NCBI GenBank assembly: GCA_002367305.1
Contig: DFBG01000098.1
Coordinates: 1-13,015, forward strand
DNA: 13,015 nt
Reading direction: 5' to 3'
Source of the DNA: Actinobacteria bacterium UBA3086
GTDB lineage: Bacteria > Actinomycetota > Coriobacteriia > Anaerosomatales > UBA3086
Shown here: one piece after another, positions 6,080-12,747 of the stretch
Layout: every line of letters begins with the position of its first letter
How positions within the stretch are numbered: position 1 is the stretch's first letter
Position numbers and translations under genes: made by a program
Notes under the pieces: model-generated
Seen by the model: only the letters and a program-made list of their open reading frames with translations
Databases searched by the model: none
What the model was told of the DNA's origin: nothing

Positions 6080-6100
6080 TGTATGCCCCTTACCTAGTAT
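6072..6100 (+). promoter_or_regulatory. Sigma-A-type promoter for tRNA-Gln and glmU operon
   Basis: TTGACG (6072-6077) and TAGTAT (6095-6100), spacer 17 bp, place the start near 6107, nine bases before the mature tRNA. The -10 is bracketed by CCCCT (6086-6090) and AGGGG (6103-6107), a 5-bp inverted repeat. Confidence 0.8.
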
Positions 6101-6115
6101 TCAGGGGTACATCAC

Positions 6116-6190
6116 TGGGGCGTGGCCAAGTGGCAAGGCATCGGCCTTTGGCGCCGACATTCGTAGGTTCGAATCCTACCGCCCCAGCCA
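6116..6190 (+). tRNA. trnQ: tRNA-Gln (anticodon TTG, reads CAA)
   Basis: A complete cloverleaf can be folded. The acceptor stem is TGGGGCG with CGCCCCA (6180-6186), the D arm GCC/GGC (6125-6127, 6137-6139), the anticodon stem TCGGC/GCCGA with loop CTTTGGC (6146-6152, anticodon TTG at 6148-6150), and the T arm GTAGG-TTCGAAT-CCTAC (6163-6179). The discriminator is G and CCA is encoded (6188-6190). The weak U1-A72 first pair and G73 are identity features of tRNA-Gln. It is transcribed from a promoter nine bases upstream, and no terminator separates it from glmU, 51 bp downstream. Confidence 0.97.
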
Positions 6191-6241
6191 TTGAACTCAC
6201 GCGGTCGCAGAATGCGCGCCGACAACGAATAAGGAGTAGCG

Positions 6242-7639
6242 ATGGGTGTCACCGCTCTCATCCTCGCCGCAGGTGCGGGAACACGCATGAAGTCCGAGAT
6301 CCCCAAGGTGGCACATGAGGTTCTCGGCACGCCTATGGTCAGGTTGGTGGTCGCCGCCGCCCGTCAGGCGGGATGCGATCGTGTTGTGGCGGTGACGGGT
6401 CACGGGGCGGAGTTCGTCGAGGCGCTCTTGGACGACGTGCAGTGCGTGCGGCAGGAGCAGCGGCTCGGCACGGGGCACGCCGTCATGTGCGCTCGCGGCG
6501 CCCTCATGCCCGCTGAAGGTTCGCTCGTCGTTCTCTCAGGTGATTCTCCTCTGCTGCGTCCGGAAACGATCGATGCACTGGTGCAGGAGCGCGAGAGATC
6601 AGGCGCCGCCATCGCAGTTCTCACCGCAGAGATGGACGACCCTGCCGGCTACGGGCGGATCGTGCGAGGCCCTCGCGGTGAGGTCCTGGGAATTGTGGAA
6701 CACAAGGATCTCGCGCCACAGCAGATGGACATCGCTGAGATCAATACGGGCACGTACTGTTTCGACGCTGCCGTACTCTTTGCCCATCTCGACAAGCTCG
6801 ACACTGATAACGCGCAGGGCGAGTTCTATCTCACCGACATGGTCTCGGTGTTCCATCGAGAGGGTCTTGGTGTCGTCGGCGTTCCCACTGACGAGCCGCA
6901 GGAGACGATCGGGGTCAACAGCAGAGTCCAGCTCGCTCAGGCGACCCGTGTGCTTCAGCAGCGGATCAACGAGCGCCATATGATAGACGGCGTGACTATG
7001 GTCGACCCGAACCTCGTGTGGATCGGGCCGGACGTCGAGTTGGAGCAGGATGTGGTGATCGAGCCCATGACGTTCCTGATGGGGGCCACCACGGTGGAGC
7101 GGGGCGCGCATATCGGTCCCAGCACTCGGATCACCGACTCGAAGATAGGCCCCGATGCCCGTGTTGATGCCTCGGTGCTGATCGGCGCCAACGTTGGGCG
7201 GGACGCGACGGTCGGACCAGTCTCCTATCTGCGGCCGGGAACGGTTCTCATGGCTGATTCCAAGGTCGGGGCGTGTGTCGAGATAAAGAAGTCCACGGTG
7301 GGGGAAGGTTCCAAAGTGCCCCACCTCTCCTACATAGGAGATGCCACGATCGGAAAGGGCGTCAACGTGGGAGCTGGGTCCATCACCTGCAACTACGACG
7401 GTGCGCGCAAGCATGCGACGGTCATCGAGGATGGTGCTTTCATCGGCTCTGATACCATGCTCGTAGCGCCGGTCACCATAGGACAAGGTGCGGTCACTGC
7501 CGCGGCCAGTGCTATCACGCGTGATGTTGCGGCTGGGAGTCTCGGAGTCGAGCGCTCAGAGCAGCGAACGGTCGAGGGTTGGGCCGATCGGAAACGTGCC
7601 GCTGGCGCTGAAGATACAGAACGAGGGAGCGAGGCGTAG
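6242..7639 (+). CDS. glmU: Bifunctional N-acetylglucosamine-1-phosphate uridyltransferase / glucosamine-1-phosphate acetyltransferase
   Basis: GlmU makes UDP-GlcNAc, the entry to peptidoglycan, by acetylating GlcN-1-P and then coupling it to UTP. The 465 residues show the uridyltransferase loop LAAGAGTRMKSEIPK (8-22), substrate motifs such as RLGTGHAV, and a C-terminal left-handed beta helix of hexapeptide repeats from about residue 250. The acetyltransferase site segments PVSYLRPGT, EIKKSTVGEG, VPHLSYIGDATIG and GSITCNYDG are all present, so both halves should work. The tail after about residue 450 is charged and variable. AAGGAG (6231-6236) precedes the ATG. It probably shares a transcript with the upstream tRNA-Gln and the downstream prs, whose ATG is 1 bp after the glmU stop. 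Confidence 0.97.
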   Translation: MGVTALILAAGAGTRMKSEIPKVAHEVLGTPMVRLVVAAARQAGCDRVVAVTGHGAEFVEALLDDVQCVRQEQRLGTGHAVMCARGALMPAEGSLVVLSGDSPLLRPETIDALVQERERSGAAIAVLTAEMDDPAGYGRIVRGPRGEVLGIVEHKDLAPQQMDIAEINTGTYCFDAAVLFAHLDKLDTDNAQGEFYLTDMVSVFHREGLGVVGVPTDEPQETIGVNSRVQLAQATRVLQQRINERHMIDGVTMVDPNLVWIGPDVELEQDVVIEPMTFLMGATTVERGAHIGPSTRITDSKIGPDARVDASVLIGANVGRDATVGPVSYLRPGTVLMADSKVGACVEIKKSTVGEGSKVPHLSYIGDATIGKGVNVGAGSITCNYDGARKHATVIEDGAFIGSDTMLVAPVTIGQGAVTAAASAITRDVAAGSLGVERSEQRTVEGWADRKRAAGAEDTERGSEA

Positions 7640-7640
7640 C

Positions 7641-8603
7641 ATGACCGATGTCGGCAAGCGCATGATGGTGTTCACGGGCACTTCCAATCCGGAACTCGCC
7701 GAGGGTGTCGCGGAGCATCTGGGTATTGAGCTCGGGAACGTCAAGATCAAGAAGTTCGCCAATGGTGAGATATACGTGAGGTTCCTCGAATCCGTTCGAG
7801 GTGCCGACGTGTTCCTCGTCATGTCGAGTTGTTCTCCGGTCAACGCCAATCTCATGGAACTCATGATCATGGTCGATGCTGCCAAGCGGGCGAGCGCTCG
7901 TAAGATCACGGCGGTTGTCAGCCATTATCCGTATGCACGTCAGGACAAGAAATCCGCAGCCCGTGAGCCGATCACTGCGAAACTCATCGCGGACATCCTC
8001 ACGACTGCCGGTGTTGATCGCGTCATCACCATGGATCTGCATCAGGGTCAGATACAGGGCTTCTTCAATCAATCGGTCAACCACTTGACGGCCCTCCCGA
8101 TCCTGGCGGATTACATCGAGAGTCTCAATCTTGAGAATCTCTGCGTGGTCTCGCCAGACGTCGGTCGCGTGAAGGTCGCCAAGAAGCTTGCTGACATGCT
8201 CGGCGGTGGCCTCGCGATCATGCACAAGGGTCGCCCCGACCACAATGTTGCCGAGATCACTCACGTCATCGGTGAGGTCGAGGGAAAGACCTGCATCATC
8301 ACTGACGACATGATCGATACGGCCGGTTCGGTGACCGAAGGTGCCAAGAGTCTGGTGACGAAAGGTGCCGAGGCTGTATATGTAGTGGCCACTCATGGTA
8401 TCTTCAGCGGCCCGGCTTATGATCGAATCGAGGCATCTCCGATCAAAGAGGTTATCGTGACGAACACTGTCCCGGTGCCCGAGGAGAAGCGTGGTGGTTG
8501 CATCCGGGTGCTCTCGGTCGCGCCGCTCTTTGCGCATGCCATACAGAACGTTTACAACAACGACTCAGTGTCTGAACTGTTTGACCCTGATTTTCAGCCG
8601 TAG
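7641..8603 (+). CDS. prs: Ribose-phosphate pyrophosphokinase
   Basis: Prs makes PRPP from ribose 5-phosphate and ATP, feeding purine, pyrimidine, NAD, histidine and tryptophan synthesis. The 320-residue protein has the ATP/regulatory segment YPYARQDKKSAAREPITAKL (96-115), MDLHQGQIQGFF with His134, the flexible loop region HKGRPDHNVAE, and the PRPP loop TDDMIDTAGSV (221-231). The start at 7641 is 1 bp after the glmU stop, with GAGG upstream, and gives the normal family length. The same frame is open farther upstream inside glmU (from about 7488), but that part has no similarity to Prs. The glmU-prs-ctc-pth order is as in Bacillus. Confidence 0.97.
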   Translation: MTDVGKRMMVFTGTSNPELAEGVAEHLGIELGNVKIKKFANGEIYVRFLESVRGADVFLVMSSCSPVNANLMELMIMVDAAKRASARKITAVVSHYPYARQDKKSAAREPITAKLIADILTTAGVDRVITMDLHQGQIQGFFNQSVNHLTALPILADYIESLNLENLCVVSPDVGRVKVAKKLADMLGGGLAIMHKGRPDHNVAEITHVIGEVEGKTCIITDDMIDTAGSVTEGAKSLVTKGAEAVYVVATHGIFSGPAYDRIEASPIKEVIVTNTVPVPEEKRGGCIRVLSVAPLFAHAIQNVYNNDSVSELFDPDFQP

Positions 8604-8609
8604 TAACTC

Positions 8610-8638
8610 GTCCGTGCCCAAACAAGGGGGCATCGGAC
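8610..8638 (+). promoter_or_regulatory. Hairpin in the prs-rplY gap
   Basis: GTCCGTGCCC (8610-8619) pairs with GGGCA-T-CGGAC (8628-8638), a 10-bp stem with one bulged T and an 8-nt loop AAACAAGG. It ends two bases before the rplY ribosome-binding site AAAGGAG (8641-8647) and has no T-run. It may be a processing or stability element or a site for translational control. Confidence 0.5.
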
Positions 8639-8657
8639 CGAAAGGAGTGCAACCAGA

Positions 8658-9308
8658 ATGACAGAGACAGTATCGATCACCGCCTCGCCGAGGACGGTGG
8701 TGGGCAAGGCCAATCGTCGCCTCAGCTCGGAGGGCATGATTCCCGCAGTGGTGTACGGCGCCGGTCGCGACTCACTGGCCCTGTCCGTTTCCCGTCACGA
8801 TTTTGAGCTCATGATGTCGCACCACGCACTGGGTGCAACGGTCATTCAGCTCAACGTGGAGGGCGAGGGCAAGCCGGTCAACACCGTCATCAAGGATATG
8901 CAGACGAGCCCGATCAAGGGCGAGATCATCCATATCGACTTCATGGCGATCCGCATGGACGAGAAACTGCAGGCATCCGTGCCGCTGCATCTCGTTGGCG
9001 ACTCGGTCGGCGTCAAAGCCGGTGGCGTTGTCATGCACAACATGCACGAGGTTCTGATCGAGGCGCTGCCCATGGATCTGCCGTCGGTCATCGAGATCGA
9101 CATCACGGATCTGGAAGTCGGCAGCAATCTTCACGCGAGCGACATCGTTGCTCCCTCCGGTGTCACCGTCGTCGACGACCCACAGGCGCTCGTTTGCTCG
9201 GTCACGACCCCGATGGCTGAGGTTGAAGAAGAGGCAGCCGAGGGCGAAGAGGCTGAAGAGCCCGAGCTCATCGGTGGGTCCGATGAGGACGAGTCGGAAG
9301 AGGCGTAG
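8658..9308 (+). CDS. rplY: 50S ribosomal protein L25 / general stress protein Ctc
   Basis: The 216-residue protein belongs to the long (Ctc/TL5) form of ribosomal protein L25, which binds 5S rRNA in the large subunit. The N-terminal 5S-binding domain (about 1-95) includes SPRTVVGKANRRLSSEGMIP and AVVYGAG. The second beta domain (about 96-185) includes KLQASVPLHLVGDSVGVKAG and ALPMDLPSVIEIDITDLEVG. A very acidic tail (188-216, EVEEEAAEGEEAEEPEL onward) is common in this form. AAAGGAG lies 10 nt before the ATG. It is downstream of prs and 8 bp upstream of pth, the Bacillus arrangement where ctc is a sigma-B stress gene; no such promoter is evident here. Confidence 0.95.
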   Translation: MTETVSITASPRTVVGKANRRLSSEGMIPAVVYGAGRDSLALSVSRHDFELMMSHHALGATVIQLNVEGEGKPVNTVIKDMQTSPIKGEIIHIDFMAIRMDEKLQASVPLHLVGDSVGVKAGGVVMHNMHEVLIEALPMDLPSVIEIDITDLEVGSNLHASDIVAPSGVTVVDDPQALVCSVTTPMAEVEEEAAEGEEAEEPELIGGSDEDESEEA

Positions 9309-9316
9309 TAGAGCGC

Positions 9317-9889
9317 ATGACTCGCATGATCGTAGGATTGGGCAACCCTGGTCCCGACTACGCGAACACGCGTCACAACGCCGGCTTCATGGCCGTCGAT
9401 CTCATAGCGGATAATCTGCGCGCGTCGTACTGGAAGGATGAGTACGGCGCGCGTACTGCGCTCGTTCGCCTTGGCGACGAGGATATCCTCCTTGTGGAGC
9501 CTCAGACGTTCATGAATCTCTCCGGCACCGCGATTCGCAATCTGGCGAACGAATATGACGCCGCCGTCTCGGAGATCATCGTGGTCCACGACGATCTGGA
9601 TCTGCCTCTCGGGTCGGTCAAGGTGAAGCGTGGCGGCGGTCACGGTGGGCACAACGGCCTTCGATCGGTCAACGAGAAGTTGGATGACAACGGGTATCTC
9701 AGAGTACGCGTGGGGATTGGACGTCCTCCGGGACGAATGGACCCGGCGGACTACGTGCTCCAGCGAATGAAGCCTGCGGTCGCCGATGAGCTGGAAGCTG
9801 TCATTCCAACTGCCGCACAGGCCGCGATTCACATACTCGAACACGGTGTGGATTCGGCGATGAGGGAGTTCAACGCATCCCCAGTGTGA
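9317..9889 (+). CDS. pth: Peptidyl-tRNA hydrolase
   Basis: Pth recycles peptidyl-tRNAs that drop off ribosomes by cleaving the ester bond. The 190-residue protein has all active-site features: Asn10 in GLGNPG, the catalytic His20 in TRHNAGF, Asn67 in PQTFMNLSG, Asp92 in VVHDDLDLPLG, and the RGGGHGGHNGLRS glycine-rich segment with its tRNA-binding Asn. Length is standard. It begins 8 bp after the rplY stop, and GTAGAGCG is a poor ribosome-binding site, so coupling is likely. It ends the long + strand operon at the bidirectional terminator. The Bacillus counterpart is spoVC. Confidence 0.97.
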   Translation: MTRMIVGLGNPGPDYANTRHNAGFMAVDLIADNLRASYWKDEYGARTALVRLGDEDILLVEPQTFMNLSGTAIRNLANEYDAAVSEIIVVHDDLDLPLGSVKVKRGGGHGGHNGLRSVNEKLDDNGYLRVRVGIGRPPGRMDPADYVLQRMKPAVADELEAVIPTAAQAAIHILEHGVDSAMREFNASPV

Positions 9890-9919
9890 GAACCTGAGAA
9901 CGCTTCATAGCAAATGGTC

Positions 9920-9947
9920 AAAGGGCTGCCTCGAGGGCAGCCCTTTT
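9920..9947. terminator. Bidirectional terminator between pth and the M23 peptidase gene
   Basis: AAAGGGCTGCC (9920-9930) pairs with GGCAGCCCTTT (9936-9946) around loop TCGAG. On + the right arm ends in TTTT; on - the exit reads TTTGACC, so both convergent genes can use it. Outer arms ATAGCA (9907-9912) and TGCTAT (9951-9956) lengthen the symmetry. Confidence 0.88.
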
Positions 9948-9969
9948 CAATGCTATCTGGGGTGGTCCG

Positions 9970-11202
9970 CTACCTGAGGTAGTCCATGGGGTCGACGGGA
10001 GTTCCGTTGACGCGTATCTCGAAGTGCAGGTGCGGCCCCGTGGAGTATCCGGTCGAGCCGACGGTGCCGATCCGGTCACCCTTGCTCACCTGTTGGCCGA
10101 CGCTCACCCTGATGCCGCCCGAGCGCTGATGTGCATAGAGGGACACGACGCCGTTGCCATGGTCGATCATGACCATGTTGCCGTAGCCGCTGCTATAGGA
10201 GGCGTGGATGACCTCGCCATCGCCGGTGGCCACGATGGCTGCTCCGTCGATCGATTGCGCGGGGCTAAGATTTCGACCGATATCGATACCCGTGTGTAGC
10301 TTGCGAGTTCCGAAGATGGGATGAATGCGATAGCCAAAGGGGGAGCTAACTCGGTAGAAGCCGGGAACTGGCCAGGCCATGACTCCGTTGTACTGTCCGG
10401 AACCCGAGGACGACCCGTTCTTGAGTTCGTTCTCGATCCGACGGGACTCGGCCTCTTCGGCCTCGGCGATCGCCTTGAGGCGTGCGGCGTTCGCCTCGCT
10501 CTCCTCGTACAGGGCGGCTTTCTGATCGTATATGTTCTCTTGTGCGTCCACCTTGACTTGGCGCTGCGATTGCAGTGAGCGCAGACTCGCCTCGACGGCT
10601 TGTGCCTCTGCGCGTAGCGTGCTCACCGCTTCGAGGTCGTCGTCCAAGTCGGCCTTCTGCTGTTCGAGATCCTGCTTGGTATCGGCCAGGACCTCGGCGA
10701 TGTCGTTGTTGTGATCCATGACGCGCTGAACGAGCGTGGTTCGAGCGATCAGGTCGCTGAAATCCTTGGCATCCAGAAGCAGGTCGAGGTAGAAGAATGC
10801 GCCCTGCTTGTAGGAGCTTGTCATGTTGTCGCTGAGGATGCCCTGCTGATGTTCGAATTCGGCGGCGGTTTCGGCGATGCTGTTCTCTTTGAGCGAGATT
10901 GCCGCGCGGAGGTCGTCGACCTGAAGAATCAGCTGATTCGTGCGTGCCGTCGCTTCCGCGATCTTGGGATCGAGTTCTCTGACCGCGCTCTCAAGAGTGG
11001 AGAGTTGTTGGTCGAGAGCCTCGGTCTCAGCCTTGAGTTCATCGGCAATCGCATCTGCCGCGTCGGCAGCCTTGCGTGCGTCCTCGGCTGCCTGTTTGGC
11101 GGCATTGAGCTCACTCTGCGTGGCCGCAGGAGCGATCGCGACGCAGGAGAAGACAAGGGCAAGCGAAAGCAGGAGTGAAGCGTATGCGCTGCTGCGTTTC
11201 AT
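9970..11202 (-). CDS. Secreted M23 (LytM/EnvC-like) murein endopeptidase with coiled coil
   Basis: The 410-residue protein has a Sec signal peptide (1-27: charged start, hydrophobic SLLLSLALVFSCVAI, cleavage near APA). Residues about 28-265 are a long Ala/Glu/Leu/Gln-rich coiled coil in the manner of EnvC. A low-complexity SSSGSG linker leads to the C-terminal M23 domain (about 275-410). Zinc ligands are intact: HTGID (His303, Asp307) and HLHFE (His391, His393), with the LYAH histidine at about 358. So, unlike EnvC itself, which has a degenerate site and only activates amidases, this one can be expected to cut peptide cross-links. GGAGG (minus, 11213-11217) precedes the ATG. It is convergent to pth and divergent from the DUF4870 gene. 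Confidence 0.9.
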   Translation of the reverse strand: MKRSSAYASLLLSLALVFSCVAIAPAATQSELNAAKQAAEDARKAADAADAIADELKAETEALDQQLSTLESAVRELDPKIAEATARTNQLILQVDDLRAAISLKENSIAETAAEFEHQQGILSDNMTSSYKQGAFFYLDLLLDAKDFSDLIARTTLVQRVMDHNNDIAEVLADTKQDLEQQKADLDDDLEAVSTLRAEAQAVEASLRSLQSQRQVKVDAQENIYDQKAALYEESEANAARLKAIAEAEEAESRRIENELKNGSSSGSGQYNGVMAWPVPGFYRVSSPFGYRIHPIFGTRKLHTGIDIGRNLSPAQSIDGAAIVATGDGEVIHASYSSGYGNMVMIDHGNGVVSLYAHQRSGGIRVSVGQQVSKGDRIGTVGSTGYSTGPHLHFEIRVNGTPVDPMDYLR

Positions 11203-11274
11203 TGCTGTGGTTCCTCCGGTCGGCTGCTGCGACTAAGTGGTGTGTCCGTCGGAAGGCGCATCGTACGCCCGTCC

Positions 11275-11304
11275 ATAGTACCAAGTGCCAAGGGGTATAT
11301 ACAA
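11275..11304 (-). promoter_or_regulatory. Possible promoter for the M23 peptidase gene
   Basis: On the minus strand TTGTAT (11304-11299) and TACTAT (11280-11275) are 18 bp apart. It is a moderate match. The start would be near 11268, a leader of about 65 nt. Confidence 0.4.
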
Positions 11305-11317
11305 ACTCAGCATGGCT

Positions 11318-11323
11318 TATACT
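11318..11323 (+). promoter_or_regulatory. Possible -10 element for the DUF4870 gene
   Basis: TATACT is identical to the -10 of the yabE, veg and nfnA promoters in this window. A recognisable -35 is lacking at 16-18 bp upstream. The start would fall near 11330, about 30 nt before the ATG. Confidence 0.4.
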
Positions 11324-11360
11324 GACAGCAGAGAAGATTCTCCGACTAGAAAGGATCGTC

Positions 11361-11705
11361 ATGGATCAAACACCTGAGGTCCCTGCAGAGGTTATCGACA
11401 GGCCCGGCCCAGCAAGTGAATCGAGCAAGATTCTTGCCGCCTTGGGTTACGTTCTCGTAGTTCCGGCGATAATCGCCCTGTTTCTCGATCCCTACAAGAC
11501 GGAGAAGTTCGTTAGATTCCATGCGTTCCAGGCGATTGCTCTTTGGCTCGCTGCCATGGTGCTCGGCTTGGTTCCCTTTGTGGGAGTCCTTGTTGGCTTC
11601 GCGGCCTTCGTCTACGCCATCTTCCTGGCTGTGAAAACTTGGGGTGGGGAGTATGTGGAAATTCCTGTCCTGTACGGATTCATCAAGAGCTACGTAGAGG
11701 GCTAG
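11361..11705 (+). CDS. DUF4870/Tic20-like small membrane protein
   Basis: The 114-residue protein has a short polar N-terminus (1-22) and three hydrophobic segments (about 24-42, 54-70 and 72-91). Between the first two is the loop FLDPYKTEKFVRFHAFQAIA, whose FVRFHAFQA core is the hallmark of the DUF4870 family, related to the Tic20 membrane component. The family's bacterial function is not known. The start at 11361 has AAAGGA (11350-11355) upstream; the open frame extends 5' but without support. It is divergent from the M23 peptidase, with a shared 158-bp upstream region, and convergent with apbE, whose stop is 10 bp away. No standard terminator follows. Confidence 0.82.
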   Translation: MDQTPEVPAEVIDRPGPASESSKILAALGYVLVVPAIIALFLDPYKTEKFVRFHAFQAIALWLAAMVLGLVPFVGVLVGFAAFVYAIFLAVKTWGGEYVEIPVLYGFIKSYVEG

Positions 11706-11715
11706 TGTTCGAACA
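11706..11715. repeat. Palindrome filling the gap between two convergent stop codons
   Basis: TGTTCGAACA is a perfect 10-bp palindrome that occupies exactly the space between the TAG of the DUF4870 gene and the TAA (minus) of apbE. With the stops it extends to 18 bp (11702-11719) with one G/T mismatch. No T-run, so not an intrinsic terminator. Confidence 0.6.
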
Positions 11716-12669
11716 TTAGTTGCGCACGGGTTCTGTCTCCCGTGCGATGCGCCAATCACTGTCACCGGGGCCGGGCACTATTAGTGCTCGGCCTTGGTCG
11801 TCCACCATGAATAGCCCGAGCGAGTGATCCGCCGCATATTCCTCAGCATCCGCGGGGCCTGCGACGAAGAGGGCAGTCGACAGGATGTCGGAGTCCAGGC
11901 CACTGCTCGTCCCCACCACGGTGAGCGAGCGAAGCCCGCGGGCGGGTTCTCCCGAGGCCGGGTCGATGATGTGGTGATAGCGGATTCCGTCGGACTCGAA
12001 GTAGCGTTGATAGTCGCCTGATGTCGATACGGTGACGTTCCCGGTCGCCTCGATCACGGTGACTATCGACGAGGGATCGCGAGGATCTTCGACGCCGATG
12101 CGCCAAGGCGAGCCGTCAGGCTTATCGCCGAACGTGAGGGTGGTGCTTCCCGCGGTTAAGAGGGCTGCGTCGACCGCGCTCGCTTGTAGGACCCCCAGTG
12201 CCGCGTCGAGCGCGAGGCCCTTGGTCGCGCCACCCGCATCGATACCACCTGCTTCGAGCGCCGCATTGATCTCCGCACGGCGCGGTACGCGTCCGCCGTT
12301 CTCGAACGACCAGGCCTGGGTGACATCGAACAGCGCGAGTGAGAACCACCGCTCAACTTCGAGACTCTGAATCGCCGATGCAATCTCTTTGATGGCGGCC
12401 GGCGACGCGCCCTCGTCCTGATTGTGCCTCGCGAGTGCGGATCCAGGTTCGTGGACGTCCAGTTCCGTCTCGATTCCATCCATGACCTCGAAGGCCGTAT
12501 CGATCGCGTCTCTGACGGCGCTCTCGTCCTCGCCGTAGGCCGTTATCGTCACAATCGTACCCAAGGCCTCTCTGGCGTCGCGGACGGGCTCAGCGGTCTC
12601 TGAGCACCCCGTCGTGAAGAACGCGAGGGCAAGGAGGTTGATGATCAGTACGCGGGTGGTTCGTCGCAT
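11716..12669 (-). CDS. apbE: ApbE family FAD:protein FMN transferase (lipoprotein)
   Basis: ApbE transfers FMN from FAD to a Thr/Ser of target proteins such as Rnf/Nqr subunits, outside the membrane. From Met at 12669 the 317-residue protein has a lipoprotein signal (1-22, hydrophobic LIINLLALAFF, then TTGC with Cys22). Family motifs are IDAGGATKGLALD (143-155), TAGSTTLTFGD (172-182), SGDYQRYF and RYHHIIDPASGEP (230-242), and LDSDILSTALFVAG (258-271) with metal-binding Asp. I prefer 12669 to the in-frame ATG at 12717: the former puts the basic residues next to the hydrophobic stretch and has GGGAA upstream, while the latter adds 16 unlike residues and has no binding site. No target protein is seen in the window. 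Confidence 0.9.
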   Translation of the reverse strand: MRRTTRVLIINLLALAFFTTGCSETAEPVRDAREALGTIVTITAYGEDESAVRDAIDTAFEVMDGIETELDVHEPGSALARHNQDEGASPAAIKEIASAIQSLEVERWFSLALFDVTQAWSFENGGRVPRRAEINAALEAGGIDAGGATKGLALDAALGVLQASAVDAALLTAGSTTLTFGDKPDGSPWRIGVEDPRDPSSIVTVIEATGNVTVSTSGDYQRYFESDGIRYHHIIDPASGEPARGLRSLTVVGTSSGLDSDILSTALFVAGPADAEEYAADHSLGLFMVDDQGRALIVPGPGDSDWRIARETEPVRN

Positions 12670-12701
12670 GCTGTTTCCCGGGGCTCGATCGAGGCGTGTG
12701 T

Positions 12702-12720
12702 GACATGGATTGCCCATGTC
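12702..12720. promoter_or_regulatory. Dyad over the -35 of the nfnA-like gene (possible operator)
   Basis: GACATGG (12702-12708) and CCATGTC (12714-12720) form a perfect 7-bp inverted repeat with a 5-bp spacer. It covers the -35 TTGCCC (12710-12715). A second perfect palindrome, CTCGATCGAG (12684-12693), lies in the same divergent region. Placement suggests repressor binding; the regulator is unknown. Confidence 0.45.
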
Positions 12721-12737
12721 GTTGTGGCTAGTATACT
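12710..12737 (+). promoter_or_regulatory. Sigma-A-type promoter for the nfnA-like gene
   Basis: TTGCCC (12710-12715) and TATACT (12732-12737), spacer 16 bp, predict a start near 12744. The -10 is within AGTATACT (12730-12737), a palindrome that also reads TATACT on the minus strand and could serve apbE, though no minus -35 is evident. Confidence 0.6.
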
Positions 12738-12747
12738 TGTCCGATAT

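Noticed and set aside
6191..6241. A riboswitch or ribozyme upstream of glmU.
   Set aside because: Only 51 bp lie between the tRNA and the ATG, with no conserved core visible; glmS ribozymes precede glmS, not glmU.
7515..8537. A 340-codon open frame on the minus strand opposite prs, and similar long ones opposite glmU (6599-7486) and the yabE-like gene (1711-2502).
   Set aside because: They are mirror frames of well-conserved + strand genes, rich in His, Arg and Asp, with no recognisable family; typical of GC-rich DNA.
8581..8609. TTGACC near the end of prs as the -35 of an rplY promoter.
   Set aside because: No acceptable -10 lies 16-18 bp downstream (TAACTC at best).
11706..11715. Resemblance of TGTTCGAACA to a Gram-positive LexA box.
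   Set aside because: LexA boxes have the order GAAC-N4-GTTC; here the halves are inverted and abutting, and the site is between stop codons, not at a promoter.
12670..12717. An ApbE start at 12717.
   Set aside because: It places 16 polar residues before the lipoprotein signal, lacks a binding site, and overlaps the divergent promoter region.
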